Positions 7,718 through 17,982 of a stretch of 64,000 bases of DNA are shown one piece after another; positions within the stretch are counted from its first letter, which is position 1; each line of letters starts with the position of its first letter. This stretch comes from Casimicrobiaceae bacterium (GTDB taxonomy: Bacteria; Pseudomonadota; Gammaproteobacteria; Burkholderiales; Casimicrobiaceae), in assembly GCA_026646885.1 (NCBI GenBank), contig JAPKHK010000001.1:310001-374000 (forward strand), written 5' to 3'. A program made the position numbers and the translations under genes. The notes under the pieces were generated by a model. That model was not told the DNA's origin. It did no database searches and saw only the letters and a program-made list of their open reading frames with translations.

Positions 7718-10381
7718 CTAGCCCAGCGTGCGGTGCAAGCGCCGCATGGTCGGGTCCTCGGGGTCGGCTTCGGAGACGAAACCGAGCTTGCTCATCAAGC
7801 GCAGCATGCCGGTATTCTGTGCCAGCACGTAGCCTTTCATGGCGAGCAGGCCGTTGCTGCGCGCGACGTCGAGCAAAACGTTCATGAGCCGAGTGCCCAG
7901 CCCATGGCCATGCCAGGCATCGGCGATGACCAGGGCGAATTCGCCGCTCACTGCGTCGGGGTTGAGTATGTAGCGTGCCACGCCCAGGATGGTTTCCGCG
8001 CCTTCACTTGTGCCGCTGGCGACGATCGTGGCGACGAGCGCGAACTCGCGGTGGTAGTCGGTGAGCGTGTAGCGGGCCAAATCGGTTTGCGACAATTCCC
8101 GCTGCGTCGAGACGTAGCGGAAGTAGCGCGATTGCTCGGAAAGCCCTCGCACGAAGTCTTGTAGCCGCGCCGAATCGTCCGGGCGTATGGCCCGGATGCG
8201 GTAACTTCGACCATCGGGGAGAGGGACGTCCTGAGTGAAATGGGATGGGTAGGGCAGTATGGCCAGGTGAGCGTAGCGCCCGCCGGTGGCCGGGGGCGGT
8301 GCACCTATGACGATGCGCGCGTCGACGGCTATGGCGCCATGGCTGTCGACGATAACCGGATTGAGGTCCATTTCGCGTAACCAGGGCAATTCGCAAGCCA
8401 TTTCCGAGACGCGCAGCAAGAGATTTTCCATCGCCTCGGGGGCTGCGGCCGGCATGCCACGGTATTCGCCGAGCATGGAGGCGATGCGCGCGCGCTTGAT
8501 CATGCGCGCGGCAAGAAATTGGTTGAGGGGGGGCAATTCGACACTGCGATCGGCGATCAGCTCGATCATCCGCCCTCCGGCACCGAATGTGATCACCGGT
8601 CCGAACAGAGGGTCGCTGACCATGCCAACGCATATTTCCCGTCCCTCGGGCTTGGCACTCATGTTTTGGATGGCGACGCCATCAAGGCTGGCTTCGGGGC
8701 GGCGCGCCCGCACCTCGGCGAGCATGTCACCAAAGGTATCCCGCACTTCCTGGGCATTGCGCAAGTTGAGGGCAACCCCGCCGACGTCGGACTTGTGCGC
8801 AATATCCGGGGAATTGATCTTCATGGCCACCGGGAAGCCCAGTAGCTCGGCGATCAGGATCGCCTCGGTGGCGTGCCGGGCAACGATGGTCTTGGTTACG
8901 GGGATGTGAAAGGCCGAGAGCAGCGCCTTCGACTCCATTTCGGTGAGAATCTGGCGCCGCTCGGCCAGAACGCTTTCGATGACTATGCGCGCGCCCTCCA
9001 CGTCGGGCTGGCGCTGCGCGGACAGCGGGGGTGGCGTTTGCAGCAGGAGCTGCTGGTTCTGGTAGAAGGAGGCGATGTTGGCGAATGCGTCCACCGCCGG
9101 CTCCGGCATGCGGAACACCGGAATGCCTGCGGTGTTGATGTCTTGGCGCGTCTCTTCGACCGTGGCCCCGCCCATCCAGCAGGCGAAAATCGGCTTGGCG
9201 AGCTCGGGAGCATGGCGCACGGCCGCCGTGGCAACGGCGTCGGGGGTCGCGCCGGGCTTGGGCGAAAGGATGACGAGCACGCCATCGACGCCCGGATCGG
9301 CAGCCGCGATGCGGGTCGCCTGCACGTATGCGGCCGCGTCGGCTTCCTCGCCCAGGTCCAGAGGATTTTCGGCACGCACGCCAGGCAGGTTTGCGGCGAC
9401 GAGGCGAATGCTATCGGCGCCCAATTCCGCCAGATCGAGCCCGCGCGCGTGGGCATAGTCCGCGGCAAGCACGGCTGGCCCGCCACCGTTGGTGACGATG
9501 GCCAAGCGGTTGCCACAGGGGCGGTAGCGCGACGCGAGGCAGCGCGCGGCTGAGAAGAGCTGCACCAGCGTGTCAACGCGCACCGCGCCGGCGCGGCGCA
9601 GGGCGGCGTCGAAAACATCGTCGCCGGCGACCATTGCGCCCGAATGCGTGAGTGCCGCGCGAAGACCCGGCGGGTGACGGCCGGCCTTGAGCACGATCAC
9701 CGGTTTGACGCGCGCCGCTGCGCGCAAGGCCGACATGAAGGCGCGCGCCGCGCGTATACCTTCGAGGTAAAGCAGAATACTGTGGGTTTCGTTGTCCGAG
9801 GCCAGAAAGTCGAGCACTTCCGCTACATCGATGCTGGCGTGCGACCCGACCGATACTACAACGGAAAAGCCAACGCCGCTGGCCGCCGCCCAATCGACGA
9901 TGGAACTGGTAAGCGCGCCGGACTGGGAAACCAGAGCCAGACGCCCAGGTTGAAGCAGAGGGCCGGCGACGCTGGCGTTGAGTCGCAACCGCGGGCGCTG
10001 CAGGCCGAGGGTATTCGGCCCCAGCAGCTGCAGGCGGTAGCGCCGGGCGACCGCGGCGAGTTCCTCGGACGTGGCCGCGTCGCTGCCCGGGGCAAGCACG
10101 ATGGCCGCCTGGGCACGGTGCTGACCGGCATGTTCCAGCGCCGTGACCGCGGCTGACCCGGCGGTGGCGATGAGTGCTAGCTCGCAATCCGCGCGAGGCG
10201 TCGGGGCGGGCGCTACCACCAGCGGCGGCGCACCCACCAAGGTGAAGCGCGCCAAGGTGCCGGCGAACCCGGAACTCGCCAATTCCGCAGCAAGGGTGCG
10301 CGAGGCCGCGCTGGGCGTCGAGGGGAGGTAGACGGCAACCGCCTGCGGATCGAAAAGAGGGGCGAGGTAATGGCGGTCCAT
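7718..10381 (-). CDS. ADP-forming acetate-CoA ligase-like/GNAT acetyltransferase fusion (Pat-like)
   Basis: This 887-residue protein has the domain order of Pat/YfiQ-type protein acetyltransferases: CoA-binding Rossmann domain (1-130), succinyl-CoA ligase-like domains (about 140-460, with SQSGAL and LTHSGAMVAGDD), an ATP-grasp domain (about 490-700, VAMKINSPDIAHKSDVGGV) and a C-terminal GNAT domain (about 730-885). Family members acetylate lysines of metabolic enzymes such as acetyl-CoA synthetase; some have acyl-CoA synthetase activity. The Rossmann entry reads VAVYLPSTPSAAS rather than the usual VAVxGAS, so the glycine of the nucleotide loop is lost, which may weaken CoA binding. It is divergent from fbp. 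Synthetase and acetyltransferase activity cannot be told apart from sequence alone. Confidence 0.88.
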   Translation of the reverse strand: MDRHYLAPLFDPQAVAVYLPSTPSAASRTLAAELASSGFAGTLARFTLVGAPPLVVAPAPTPRADCELALIATAGSAAVTALEHAGQHRAQAAIVLAPGSDAATSEELAAVARRYRLQLLGPNTLGLQRPRLRLNASVAGPLLQPGRLALVSQSGALTSSIVDWAAASGVGFSVVVSVGSHASIDVAEVLDFLASDNETHSILLYLEGIRAARAFMSALRAAARVKPVIVLKAGRHPPGLRAALTHSGAMVAGDDVFDAALRRAGAVRVDTLVQLFSAARCLASRYRPCGNRLAIVTNGGGPAVLAADYAHARGLDLAELGADSIRLVAANLPGVRAENPLDLGEEADAAAYVQATRIAAADPGVDGVLVILSPKPGATPDAVATAAVRHAPELAKPIFACWMGGATVEETRQDINTAGIPVFRMPEPAVDAFANIASFYQNQQLLLQTPPPLSAQRQPDVEGARIVIESVLAERRQILTEMESKALLSAFHIPVTKTIVARHATEAILIAELLGFPVAMKINSPDIAHKSDVGGVALNLRNAQEVRDTFGDMLAEVRARRPEASLDGVAIQNMSAKPEGREICVGMVSDPLFGPVITFGAGGRMIELIADRSVELPPLNQFLAARMIKRARIASMLGEYRGMPAAAPEAMENLLLRVSEMACELPWLREMDLNPVIVDSHGAIAVDARIVIGAPPPATGGRYAHLAILPYPSHFTQDVPLPDGRSYRIRAIRPDDSARLQDFVRGLSEQSRYFRYVSTQRELSQTDLARYTLTDYHREFALVATIVASGTSEGAETILGVARYILNPDAVSGEFALVIADAWHGHGLGTRLMNVLLDVARSNGLLAMKGYVLAQNTGMLRLMSKLGFVSEADPEDPTMRRLHRTLG

Positions 10382-10642
10382 GATGAGGGATACGGGTATT
10401 CTTCCTGCGGGGGTCGCTGCGCCGAGTTCGCTACCTTACCGCAATTGCGTGTACCCGTCGCCTGGTGCGGACTTGACCCAGGTGAAGCGGCAGCGGCCGC
10501 TGGCCGAGTTCTTGGCGCCCGTGCCGCGATTGGGGCAGATCAAGGCTTTATTGAATGACCAGGAGACTGGAGAGGCATTCGCGGTAGAATCACGCACTTT
10601 GCAAGAGTGCCCAGGAAACTGCGCGGGCAGAGAAAAGACGCA

Positions 10643-11653
10643 ATGAAACGCATGACCTTGATGCACTTCCTGGTGGAGCAGGAGCGGGCCAATGGCCCAG
10701 TGGATGCCAATCTGCGCCTTCTCATCGAAGTGGTTTCGCGCGCTTGCAAGGCAATCAGCATCGCCATCGGCAAAGGCGCCTTGGCCGGTGTGTTGGGCGC
10801 GGCGGGCTCCGAGAATGTCCAGGGCGAGGCGCAGAAGAAGCTTGACGTGATTTCGAACGAAATCCTGCTGGAAGCCAACGAGTGGGGCGGACACCTCGCC
10901 GCGCTGGCGTCCGAAGAGATGGAGCATCCCCATCAAATTCCGCACCGCTACCCGCGCGGGGAGTATCTCCTAGTTTTCGACCCTCTGGACGGATCGTCCA
11001 ATATCGATGTCAACGTGTCGGTGGGCACGATCTTCTCGGTGCTGCGCTGCCCCGAGGGCATCGCCAACCCGGACGAGAACGCCTTCCTGCAAGTAGGCGC
11101 GCGTCAAGTTTGCGCCGGGTACGCGGTCTATGGGCCGGCGACGCTGCTGATCCTGACCTTGGGCAGCGGCGTGCATTGCTTCACGCTCGACCGCGAGATG
11201 GGTTCTTTCATCCTGACGCAGTCGAATTTGACCATTCCCGCAGACACCAAGGAGTTCGCGATCAACGCCTCCAATGCGCGCTTTTGGGAAGCGCCGGTGC
11301 GGCGCTATGTGGATGAGCTGCTGGCCGGCAAGGAGGGACCGCGCGGGCGCGATTTCAACATGCGTTGGGTGGCCTCGATGGTGGCCGATGTGCACCGCAT
11401 ACTCACGCGCGGCGGCGTATTCATGTATCCCCGCGATCGACGCGAGCCGTCCAAGCCCGGCAAGCTGCGTCTGATGTATGAGGCCAATCCCATGGCCTTC
11501 ATCGTCGAACAAGCGGGTGGGGTGGCCACCGACGGGTACCAGCGCATCTTGGAGATCAAGCCCGAGCGCCTGCATCAGCGGGTGGCGGTATTCCTCGGAT
11601 CGCGCAACGAGGTGGAACGCGTGACCCGCTACCATGCCGAAGCCCGGTCCTGA
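10643..11653 (+). CDS. fbp: Class 1 fructose-1,6-bisphosphatase
   Basis: This 336-residue enzyme hydrolyses fructose-1,6-bisphosphate to fructose-6-phosphate in gluconeogenesis or the Calvin cycle. Metal-binding motifs are intact: ASEEMEHP and [10 protein letters not shown] (Asp about 113). The substrate region [12 protein letters not shown] is also present. I start at ATG 10643 ([13 protein letters not shown]), which gives the usual family length; a GTG start 12 codons earlier is open but adds an atypical basic leader. Together with the PPi-dependent phosphofructokinase at 17983 the cell has two routes across this step, one irreversible and one reversible. Confidence 0.96.
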   Translation: MKRMTLMHFLVEQERANGPVDANLRLLIEVVSRACKAISIAIGKGALAGVLGAAGSENVQGEAQKKLDVISNEILLEANEWGGHLAALASEEMEHPHQIPHRYPRGEYLLVFDPLDGSSNIDVNVSVGTIFSVLRCPEGIANPDENAFLQVGARQVCAGYAVYGPATLLILTLGSGVHCFTLDREMGSFILTQSNLTIPADTKEFAINASNARFWEAPVRRYVDELLAGKEGPRGRDFNMRWVASMVADVHRILTRGGVFMYPRDRREPSKPGKLRLMYEANPMAFIVEQAGGVATDGYQRILEIKPERLHQRVAVFLGSRNEVERVTRYHAEARS

Positions 11654-11696
11654 GCCGGGCGCGTGCACCGTAAGTAATGATTCTTTTGGAGCAGCC

Positions 11697-12362
11697 ATGA
11701 GCGATATCGCCGATTTGCGCAGCGAATATGCGCGGGAAAGCCTCGACGAGTCGGACGTACGCGCCGACCCCATCGAACAATTCGACTTCTGGTTCAAGCA
11801 GGCGCTGGCCGCCGAATTGCCCGAAGCGAACGCCATGACGCTGGCCACGGTCTCCGCCGAGGGGCGCCCAACCGGCCGCATCGTGCTGATCAAGGGTTAC
11901 GATGCCCGCGGGTTTGTCTTTTACACCAATTACAGCAGCCGCAAGGGACGCGAGATCGAGGCCAACCCCTACGCCAGTCTGCTCTTCTTCTGGGTGGCAT
12001 TGGAACGCCAGGTTCGTATCGACGGGCGCATCGAAAAGATCGCGCCGGGTGACTCGGACGCCTATTTCGCCTCCCGTCCGCTGGGTAGCCGCTTGGGTGC
12101 CTGGGCCTCCCCGCAAAGCCAGGTGATTCCCGGAAGACATTGGATCGAAAACGCGGTGCAGGAAGTAGCAGCGCGCTTTGCGCCCCAGGGCGAATCGATC
12201 CCGCGGCCCGCGCATTGGGGCGGCTACCGCGTGGTGCCCGAGGCTATTGAATTCTGGCAAGGTCGACCCTCGCGCCTGCATGATCGCATCCGTTATGCGC
12301 GCAATCCCGGAGCGGCCGTGACGGGCCAGCCGGAATGGCGCATCGAGCGGCTCGCTCCCTGA
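11697..12362 (+). CDS. pdxH: Pyridoxamine/pyridoxine 5'-phosphate oxidase
   Basis: This FMN enzyme of 221 residues makes pyridoxal 5'-phosphate from PNP or PMP. Family landmarks are [20 protein letters not shown] (FMN and phosphate contacts), [11 protein letters not shown], the [17 protein letters not shown] loop and the C-terminal active-site region ending WRIERLAP. The start is ATG 11697 after TTTTGGAGC; 21 upstream codons are open but overlap the fbp end and look non-coding. It lies 43 bp after fbp and may share its transcript. Confidence 0.96.
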   Translation: MSDIADLRSEYARESLDESDVRADPIEQFDFWFKQALAAELPEANAMTLATVSAEGRPTGRIVLIKGYDARGFVFYTNYSSRKGREIEANPYASLLFFWVALERQVRIDGRIEKIAPGDSDAYFASRPLGSRLGAWASPQSQVIPGRHWIENAVQEVAARFAPQGESIPRPAHWGGYRVVPEAIEFWQGRPSRLHDRIRYARNPGAAVTGQPEWRIERLAP

Positions 12363-12378
12363 CTGGCAAAGGACACCC

Positions 12379-13005
12379 ATGATCGGCAGGTTCATGCCGC
12401 GCGAGGGGCGGTTTTTCGACAACTTCGTCGCTCACGCTGACCTCATGGTCGCTGGCGCGCGGGAAATGAGCGCGCTCATCGCGGATGCGAGCAATCTCGA
12501 GTTGCGCACCAAGAACATAGAGCGCTTGGAACGCGAGGCGGACGAGATCACGCATCAGACGGTGGCGATGTTGCACCACACTTTCATCACGCCGCTCGAC
12601 CGCGACGAGATCCATCAGCTTATTACCGGGATGGACGACGTACTGGACTTGATGGAAGACGTTGCGCAGTGCCTCTTTCTCTATGACATCACCGAACTCA
12701 CCGCCGAGTCTAGGCAACTCGCGGCGATTTGCGTGGAGTGCACAGAGCGGGTGCGCGATGCCGTCCGCATGCTTCACGACATGAAGAAAGGGGAGCAGAT
12801 TCTGGCCATCTGTAATGACATCGACCGCCTGGAATCAGAGGCGGATTACGTCATGCGGGCGGCCATGGCGAAACTCTTCCGCGAAGAGCCGAACCTCAAG
12901 CAGCTCATCAAGCTCAAGGAGATTTATCAGCTGCTGGAGGCGGTTACCGATCGCTGCGAGGATGTCGCCAACCTGCTCGAGGGCATCGTTCTCGAAAACG
13001 TCTGA
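12379..13005 (+). CDS. DUF47 (PhoU-like) phosphate transport regulator
   Basis: This 208-residue all-helical protein belongs to the DUF47/TIGR00153 family, related to PhoU. Helical heptads rich in Glu, Asp and Arg (NIERLEREADEITHQT; NDIDRLESEADYVMRAA) contain the ExxxD-like metal-ligand patterns of PhoU-like proteins. It precedes the Pit transporter by 61 bp; the DUF47-pit pair is widespread and DUF47 is thought to modulate Pit-mediated phosphate uptake. The ribosome binding site AAAGGA precedes ATG 12379. Confidence 0.93.
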   Translation: MIGRFMPREGRFFDNFVAHADLMVAGAREMSALIADASNLELRTKNIERLEREADEITHQTVAMLHHTFITPLDRDEIHQLITGMDDVLDLMEDVAQCLFLYDITELTAESRQLAAICVECTERVRDAVRMLHDMKKGEQILAICNDIDRLESEADYVMRAAMAKLFREEPNLKQLIKLKEIYQLLEAVTDRCEDVANLLEGIVLENV

Positions 13006-13066
13006 GCCCTAGGGGATGGCGGCATCCCCATGGTGAAACCATCGATCGATTTGGCGCGCCCTGTAC

Positions 13067-14074
13067 ATGCCCGAACTCACCCACATACTGCAGTTCGTGA
13101 TTTTTCTCATCGTTCTGGCGCTCGCCTTCGATTTCATGAACGGCTTTCACGATGCGGCCAATTCGATCGCGACCATCGTCTCGACGCGCGTCTTGAAACC
13201 CCAGCACGCGGTCGCCTGGGCAGCATTCTTCAACTTCATCGCTTTTCTCTTTTTCGGCCTAAACGTCGCTAACACCATTGGCAAGGGTGTGATCGAGCAG
13301 CATATCGTCGATCTGCATGTCATCTTTGGCGCCCTGAGCGGTGCGATTGTCTGGAACATCATCACGTGGTATTACGGCATTCCCTCCAGTTCGTCACATG
13401 CGCTGATTGGCGGGCTGGGGGGAGCCGCTGTGGCCAAGGGCGGCACCGGGGCGCTGATTGGGTCGGGCTTCTTCAAGATCAGCGTCGCCATCGTTCTCTC
13501 CCCGATGGTCGGCCTGATTCTGGGAATGCTTCTCATGGCGGCGGTGGGCTGGATCTTTTTTCGCACCTCGCAGCGGCGAATCGATCGCTGGTTCCGACGC
13601 TTGCAGTTCGTCTCGGCATCCCTCTACAGTCTCGGCCACGGGGGAAACGACGCGCAGAAGACCATGGGCATCATCGCAATGCTCCTGTTCTCCCAGGGCT
13701 TGAGCGGGCCGACCTTCAGCGTGCCTTTCTGGGTCGTGATTTCCTGCCAAGCGGCCATGGGCCTGGGCACGCTATTTGGCGGATGGCGCATCGTCAAGAC
13801 CATGGGCATGAAGATCACGCGCTTGAAGCCGGTGGGCGGCTTCTGCGCCGAGACCGGTGGAGCCATCACCTTGTTCGCCGCGACTGGTTTGGGTATCCCG
13901 GTGTCGACCACGCACACCATCACCGGAGCGATTGTCGGGGTAGGCAGTGTGCATAAACTCTCCGCGGTGCGGTGGGGAATCGCCGAGCGCATCGTTTGGG
14001 CCTGGGTGCTGACCATTCCTTGCTCAGCCTTCATATCGGCCTGCGCGTGGTGGCTCGGGCAGCGGTATATTTGA
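13067..14074 (+). CDS. pit: Low-affinity inorganic phosphate transporter, Pit family
   Basis: This 335-residue polytopic protein imports phosphate (as metal-phosphate) with protons. The two inverted-repeat signatures are present: FMNGFHDAANSIATIVSTR near the N-terminus and HGGNDAQKTMGIIAML in the second half, followed by VSTTHTITGAIVGVG. About nine to ten hydrophobic helices are visible. It follows the DUF47 gene and probably forms one unit with it. No clear Shine-Dalgarno sequence precedes ATG 13067. Confidence 0.95.
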   Translation: MPELTHILQFVIFLIVLALAFDFMNGFHDAANSIATIVSTRVLKPQHAVAWAAFFNFIAFLFFGLNVANTIGKGVIEQHIVDLHVIFGALSGAIVWNIITWYYGIPSSSSHALIGGLGGAAVAKGGTGALIGSGFFKISVAIVLSPMVGLILGMLLMAAVGWIFFRTSQRRIDRWFRRLQFVSASLYSLGHGGNDAQKTMGIIAMLLFSQGLSGPTFSVPFWVVISCQAAMGLGTLFGGWRIVKTMGMKITRLKPVGGFCAETGGAITLFAATGLGIPVSTTHTITGAIVGVGSVHKLSAVRWGIAERIVWAWVLTIPCSAFISACAWWLGQRYI

Positions 14075-14146
14075 GTTCGGCCTTGCCCAAAAGGCGCGGC
14101 GCAGGCTACATTTTCACTTTCTTCAGAATGCGGGAGGGCTCCCACT

Positions 14147-14752
14147 GTGTGGGCAATCATTCAGGCGGCCGGCTGGCCAATCTGGCCGTTGATCCTGGCG
14201 TCGATCGTGGCGCTGGCGGTGATAATCGAGCGCGCCTGGGCATTGCGCCAGAGCGAAGTCGCGCCACGCGGCTTGGTCGACAAGGTGCTCGCGGAGTATC
14301 GCGCGCGCGGCTTGAGCCAGGAGCTGCTGGCGCACACGGCACAGCGCGGGCCCCTAGGCAAAGTGCTTGCGGCGGGATTACTCAACATCAAGAGTTCGCG
14401 CGCGATCATGAAAGAAGCGATCGCCGATGTCGGGAGGGTGGTGGCACACGACTTGGAGCGTTTCTTGACCACACTGGGCACGATTGCGGCAATGGCGCCC
14501 CTGCTCGGCCTGTTCGGCACGGTGGTAGGCATGATCGAGATTTTCGGCGCGCAACAAATCACCGGAACGAACCCGCAGCAGCTTGCGCATGGCATATCGG
14601 TGGCGCTTTACAACACCGCTTTCGGCCTCATTGTGGCCATACCCAGCATGATCTTCTATCGGCATTTTCGGGCCAAAGTGGATGCGCTGATCATGGAAAT
14701 GGAACAACAGGCGATCAAGCTCGTCGAACTCGCCCACGGCGAGCGCAAATAG
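14147..14752 (+). CDS. exbB: MotA/TolQ/ExbB proton channel family protein
   Basis: This 201-residue inner-membrane protein has one N-terminal helix (IWPLILASIVALAVIIERAWAL) and two later helices around the conserved proton-channel segment (TTLGTIAAMAPLLGLFGTVVGM and YNTAFGLIVAIPSMIFYRHF). With ExbD it would convert proton-motive force into movement of TonB, energising receptors such as the one at 24700. The start is GTG 14147 after GGGAGG. Its partner follows 12 bp downstream. TolQ cannot be formally excluded, but no tol-pal genes are adjacent. Confidence 0.92.
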   Translation: MWAIIQAAGWPIWPLILASIVALAVIIERAWALRQSEVAPRGLVDKVLAEYRARGLSQELLAHTAQRGPLGKVLAAGLLNIKSSRAIMKEAIADVGRVVAHDLERFLTTLGTIAAMAPLLGLFGTVVGMIEIFGAQQITGTNPQQLAHGISVALYNTAFGLIVAIPSMIFYRHFRAKVDALIMEMEQQAIKLVELAHGERK

Positions 14753-14764
14753 AAAGGGCAAGGC

Positions 14765-15184
14765 ATGGAATTTCGCGGCGGGCGCTCCAAGGAAGAGCCG
14801 GAAATCAACTTGATACCCATGATCGACGTGCTCTTGGTGATTCTGATCTTTCTCATGGTGACGACAACCTATCAGCGGTTCGCCGAACTACAGATCACCC
14901 TTCCCGAAGCCGAAGCCCAGCAGGCCAAGCAACAGCCCAAGGAGGTGCAGGTCGGCGTCGACGCCAGCGGCAAATATCTGGTCAACCGCAGCATCGTGAA
15001 CTATAGCGGCGTGCAGGCCTTCGCCGAGGCGCTGCGGGCGGCAGCCAAGGGGGAGAACGATCCGATCGTCGTGATCAATGCCGATGCGCAGGCTACACAC
15101 CAGTCGGTGATCAATGTCATGGAGGCCGCCCGGCTTGCCGGATTTGTTCACATCACCTTTGCCACGCAAACTCCCAACAAGTAG
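14765..15184 (+). CDS. exbD: ExbD/TolR family biopolymer transport protein
   Basis: This 139-residue protein has the ExbD layout: a short cytoplasmic N-terminus (EEPEINLIPMIDVLLVILIF) with the essential membrane Asp in IPMIDV, one transmembrane helix and a periplasmic domain. It forms a complex with the preceding ExbB. There is no tonB gene in this pair, so TonB must be encoded elsewhere. lpxK starts 54 bp downstream; exbB-exbD-lpxK-kdsB is a common gene order in betaproteobacteria. Confidence 0.93.
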   Translation: MEFRGGRSKEEPEINLIPMIDVLLVILIFLMVTTTYQRFAELQITLPEAEAQQAKQQPKEVQVGVDASGKYLVNRSIVNYSGVQAFAEALRAAAKGENDPIVVINADAQATHQSVINVMEAARLAGFVHITFATQTPNK

Positions 15185-15238
15185 CGCCGCCGCCGCGGCG
15201 GCCGGGCGACGCCGCAGAACGATGGGAGTGGCCGCGTC

Positions 15239-16249
15239 TTGAGTCTTGCAGCCACGTTGCTGGCCGCTTGGTATGCGCCGCGTTTGAAGCTCTGGCTGTG
15301 GCCGTTTGTGCCTGGCGCGTTGGCGTTTCGTTTTCTCGCGGCGATGCGCCGCGGCGCTTACCGTAGGAGATTGTTGCGCAGCACGCGGCTGCCAGTACCG
15401 GTATGCGTGGTTGGAAACCTGAGCGTGGGGGGAACAGGCAAGACGCCGCTAGTGATTGCGTTGGCAGAGGCGCTGGTGCAGCGCGGGTGGCGTCCGGGCT
15501 TGATCACGCGCGGATATCGCTCCGCCAAGGTCGCGCCGAGGGTGGTGACACCGGCCAGCGCGCCGATCGAAGTGGGTGACGAGGCGCTGCTGTTGGCGCG
15601 GACCGGATTACCCGTGTGGGTTGGGGTGGATCGGGTGGCGGTGGCGCGGGCGCTGCTCGCCGCGCACCCGCATTGTGACGTGATTATCAGTGACGATGGT
15701 TTGCAACACTATCGCTTGGCTCGCGACCTCGAACTCGTCGTGGTCGACACGGCGCGCGGCTGGGGTAACGGATGGCTTCTGCCGGCCGGACCTTTGCGCG
15801 AGCCTCGCCAGCATGCCGAGGAGGCCTTCGCGGTCATTTGGAACGAGAGTCCCGGGGCGGCCGCACCCGCAAACGCACGCTGGCGAATGCATCTGATCGC
15901 GCAAGATTTTGTGCAGCTCGTTTCGCCTGCCAATCGCTGCGGCGCGGGCGATTTCTCCGGCAAGCGCACTGTGGCGGTGGCAGGGATCGGCCATCCGGAG
16001 CGCTTCTTCGCAACTTTGGCGACACTGGGGATCAAGGCCGAGGTTCATCCGTTTCCGGATCATCACTTCTTTACCGCGCGGGACCTGGCCTTTCCGGAGG
16101 CTGATCTGATTCTGCTCACGGCCAAGGATGCGGTAAAATGCCAAGGCCTTGCCGACCCCAGGATTTGGGTGCTGCCGGTGCGTGCCAGCTTGCCCGAGGA
16201 ACTGCTGAACCAAATCGAGGAGAAGCTCAGTGGATGCAAAACTGCTTGA
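15239..16249 (+). CDS. lpxK: Tetraacyldisaccharide 4'-kinase (lipid A synthesis)
   Basis: This 336-residue membrane-associated P-loop kinase phosphorylates the 4' position of the lipid A disaccharide precursor. Visible features are an N-terminal hydrophobic anchor region, the Walker A motif [14 protein letters not shown] (residues about 58-71) and the [19 protein letters not shown] segment with catalytic Asp and His. The only in-frame start with a ribosome binding site (GGGAG) is TTG at 15239. The 3' end overlaps the next small gene by 20 bp. Confidence 0.95.
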   Translation: MSLAATLLAAWYAPRLKLWLWPFVPGALAFRFLAAMRRGAYRRRLLRSTRLPVPVCVVGNLSVGGTGKTPLVIALAEALVQRGWRPGLITRGYRSAKVAPRVVTPASAPIEVGDEALLLARTGLPVWVGVDRVAVARALLAAHPHCDVIISDDGLQHYRLARDLELVVVDTARGWGNGWLLPAGPLREPRQHAEEAFAVIWNESPGAAAPANARWRMHLIAQDFVQLVSPANRCGAGDFSGKRTVAVAGIGHPERFFATLATLGIKAEVHPFPDHHFFTARDLAFPEADLILLTAKDAVKCQGLADPRIWVLPVRASLPEELLNQIEEKLSGCKTA

Positions 16250-16409
16250 AGTACTGGTCTGCCCGATCACTAAAGGCCCGCTTGTCTATGACCAGAATAA
16301 GCAGGAGCTGATTTCCAAAGGGGCGCGGCTGGCCTATCCCATTCGCGACGGCATTCCAGTGATGCTCGAAGAAGAAGCGCGTCGCTTGGCAGAGAACGAG
16401 TACCAATAG
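16230..16409 (+). CDS. Trm112-like (YcaR-type) small protein
   Basis: This 59-residue protein starts at GTG 16230 inside the end of lpxK (20-bp overlap) and stops at TAG 16407-16409. It begins [18 protein letters not shown] and continues with [16 protein letters not shown], the hallmark of the Trm112/UPF0434 family usually found between lpxK and kdsB. Only one of the zinc-binding cysteines of true Trm112 proteins is kept (VCPITKG), as is common in this bacterial branch. Its role is unknown; it may act as a small adaptor. It is too short for many ORF scans. Confidence 0.92.
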   Translation: MDAKLLEVLVCPITKGPLVYDQNKQELISKGARLAYPIRDGIPVMLEEEARRLAENEYQ

Positions 16410-16413
16410 CGTC

Positions 16414-17247
16414 GTGAGGACTTCGGCGCGCAGCGAAGGGAAGACTCCGGGCCTGACGCGGCGCTTTGGCAATTTCACGTGCATCATCCCGGCCAGACAC
16501 GCGTCCACTCGGCTGCCGGGCAAGCCGCTTGCCGATATTGGAGGCAAGCCCATGGTGGTTCGAGTCGCCGAAAGAGCGCAGAGAACCGGGGCGGCCGTCT
16601 GCGTCGCCACGGACGATCAGCGAATTTTCGACGTGGTGATGGCGCACGGCTTTCGCGCCTGCTTGACGCGCCCCGATCACGCGACCGGCACCGATCGCCT
16701 GGCTGAAGCCGTTGAGCATCTCGAATTGCCCGATCAAGCCATCGTCGTGAATGTCCAGGGCGATGAGCCGCTCATCGATCCGGAACTCATACGCGCGGTG
16801 GCGGAACTGCTCGCGAAGACCGCCTATGTTTCGATCGCCACGGCAGCACATCGCATCGACAACGCGGCGGACTGGCTGAACCCCAACGTCGTCAAGGTCG
16901 TCACCGACCGTGAGGCGCACGCGCTATATTTTTCGCGAGCACCCATCCCCTATGCGCGCGATCTTCTGGGCACGCTTGCGCCTGGGGAAGTGCCGTCGCA
17001 AGTGCCCGCAGAGCTTGGCGTGCTCCGGCACATCGGCCTGTACGCCTACCGCGCGGGCTTTTTGCGGCGCTTTCCGGAGCTTCGCGCTCCCGCCATCGAG
17101 TCGGGTGAATCGCTCGAGCAGTTGCGCGCGCTGTGGCATGGCTTCCGCGTCGTCGTATTCGAGGCGCCGGGAGCGCCTCCGGGCGGTGTAGACACGCTCG
17201 AGGATCTCGAAAGGGTGAGGCTTTTATACGCCGAATCGGGGATTTGA
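16414..17247 (+). CDS. kdsB: 3-deoxy-manno-octulosonate (CMP-KDO) cytidylyltransferase
   Basis: This enzyme activates KDO with CTP for attachment to lipid A. Family motifs are [19 protein letters not shown] (nucleotide loop), [16 protein letters not shown] (metal-binding Asp) and [12 protein letters not shown]. The frame opens with GTG 16414, 4 bp after the previous gene, giving 277 residues and a leader about 20 residues longer than usual. I see no internal ATG or GTG before the conserved core, so this start is the best available. Confidence 0.95.
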   Translation: MRTSARSEGKTPGLTRRFGNFTCIIPARHASTRLPGKPLADIGGKPMVVRVAERAQRTGAAVCVATDDQRIFDVVMAHGFRACLTRPDHATGTDRLAEAVEHLELPDQAIVVNVQGDEPLIDPELIRAVAELLAKTAYVSIATAAHRIDNAADWLNPNVVKVVTDREAHALYFSRAPIPYARDLLGTLAPGEVPSQVPAELGVLRHIGLYAYRAGFLRRFPELRAPAIESGESLEQLRALWHGFRVVVFEAPGAPPGGVDTLEDLERVRLLYAESGI

Positions 17248-17287
17248 CCGGCCACGCCTTTCTCGCGACAATGAAATGAGGTTTTAA

Positions 17288-17959
<672 letters not shown>

Positions 17960-17982
17960 GTCGGCAAATCCCTGGGGGCGTC

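Noticed and set aside
11642-11660. Hairpin GCCCGG/CCGGGC at the fbp stop as a terminator
   Set aside because: The stem is only 6 bp, overlaps the stop codon and has no T-tract; pdxH probably continues on the same transcript.
11556-12422. 288-codon minus-strand frame
   Set aside because: It covers pdxH in antisense; pdxH has all active-site motifs and a ribosome binding site.
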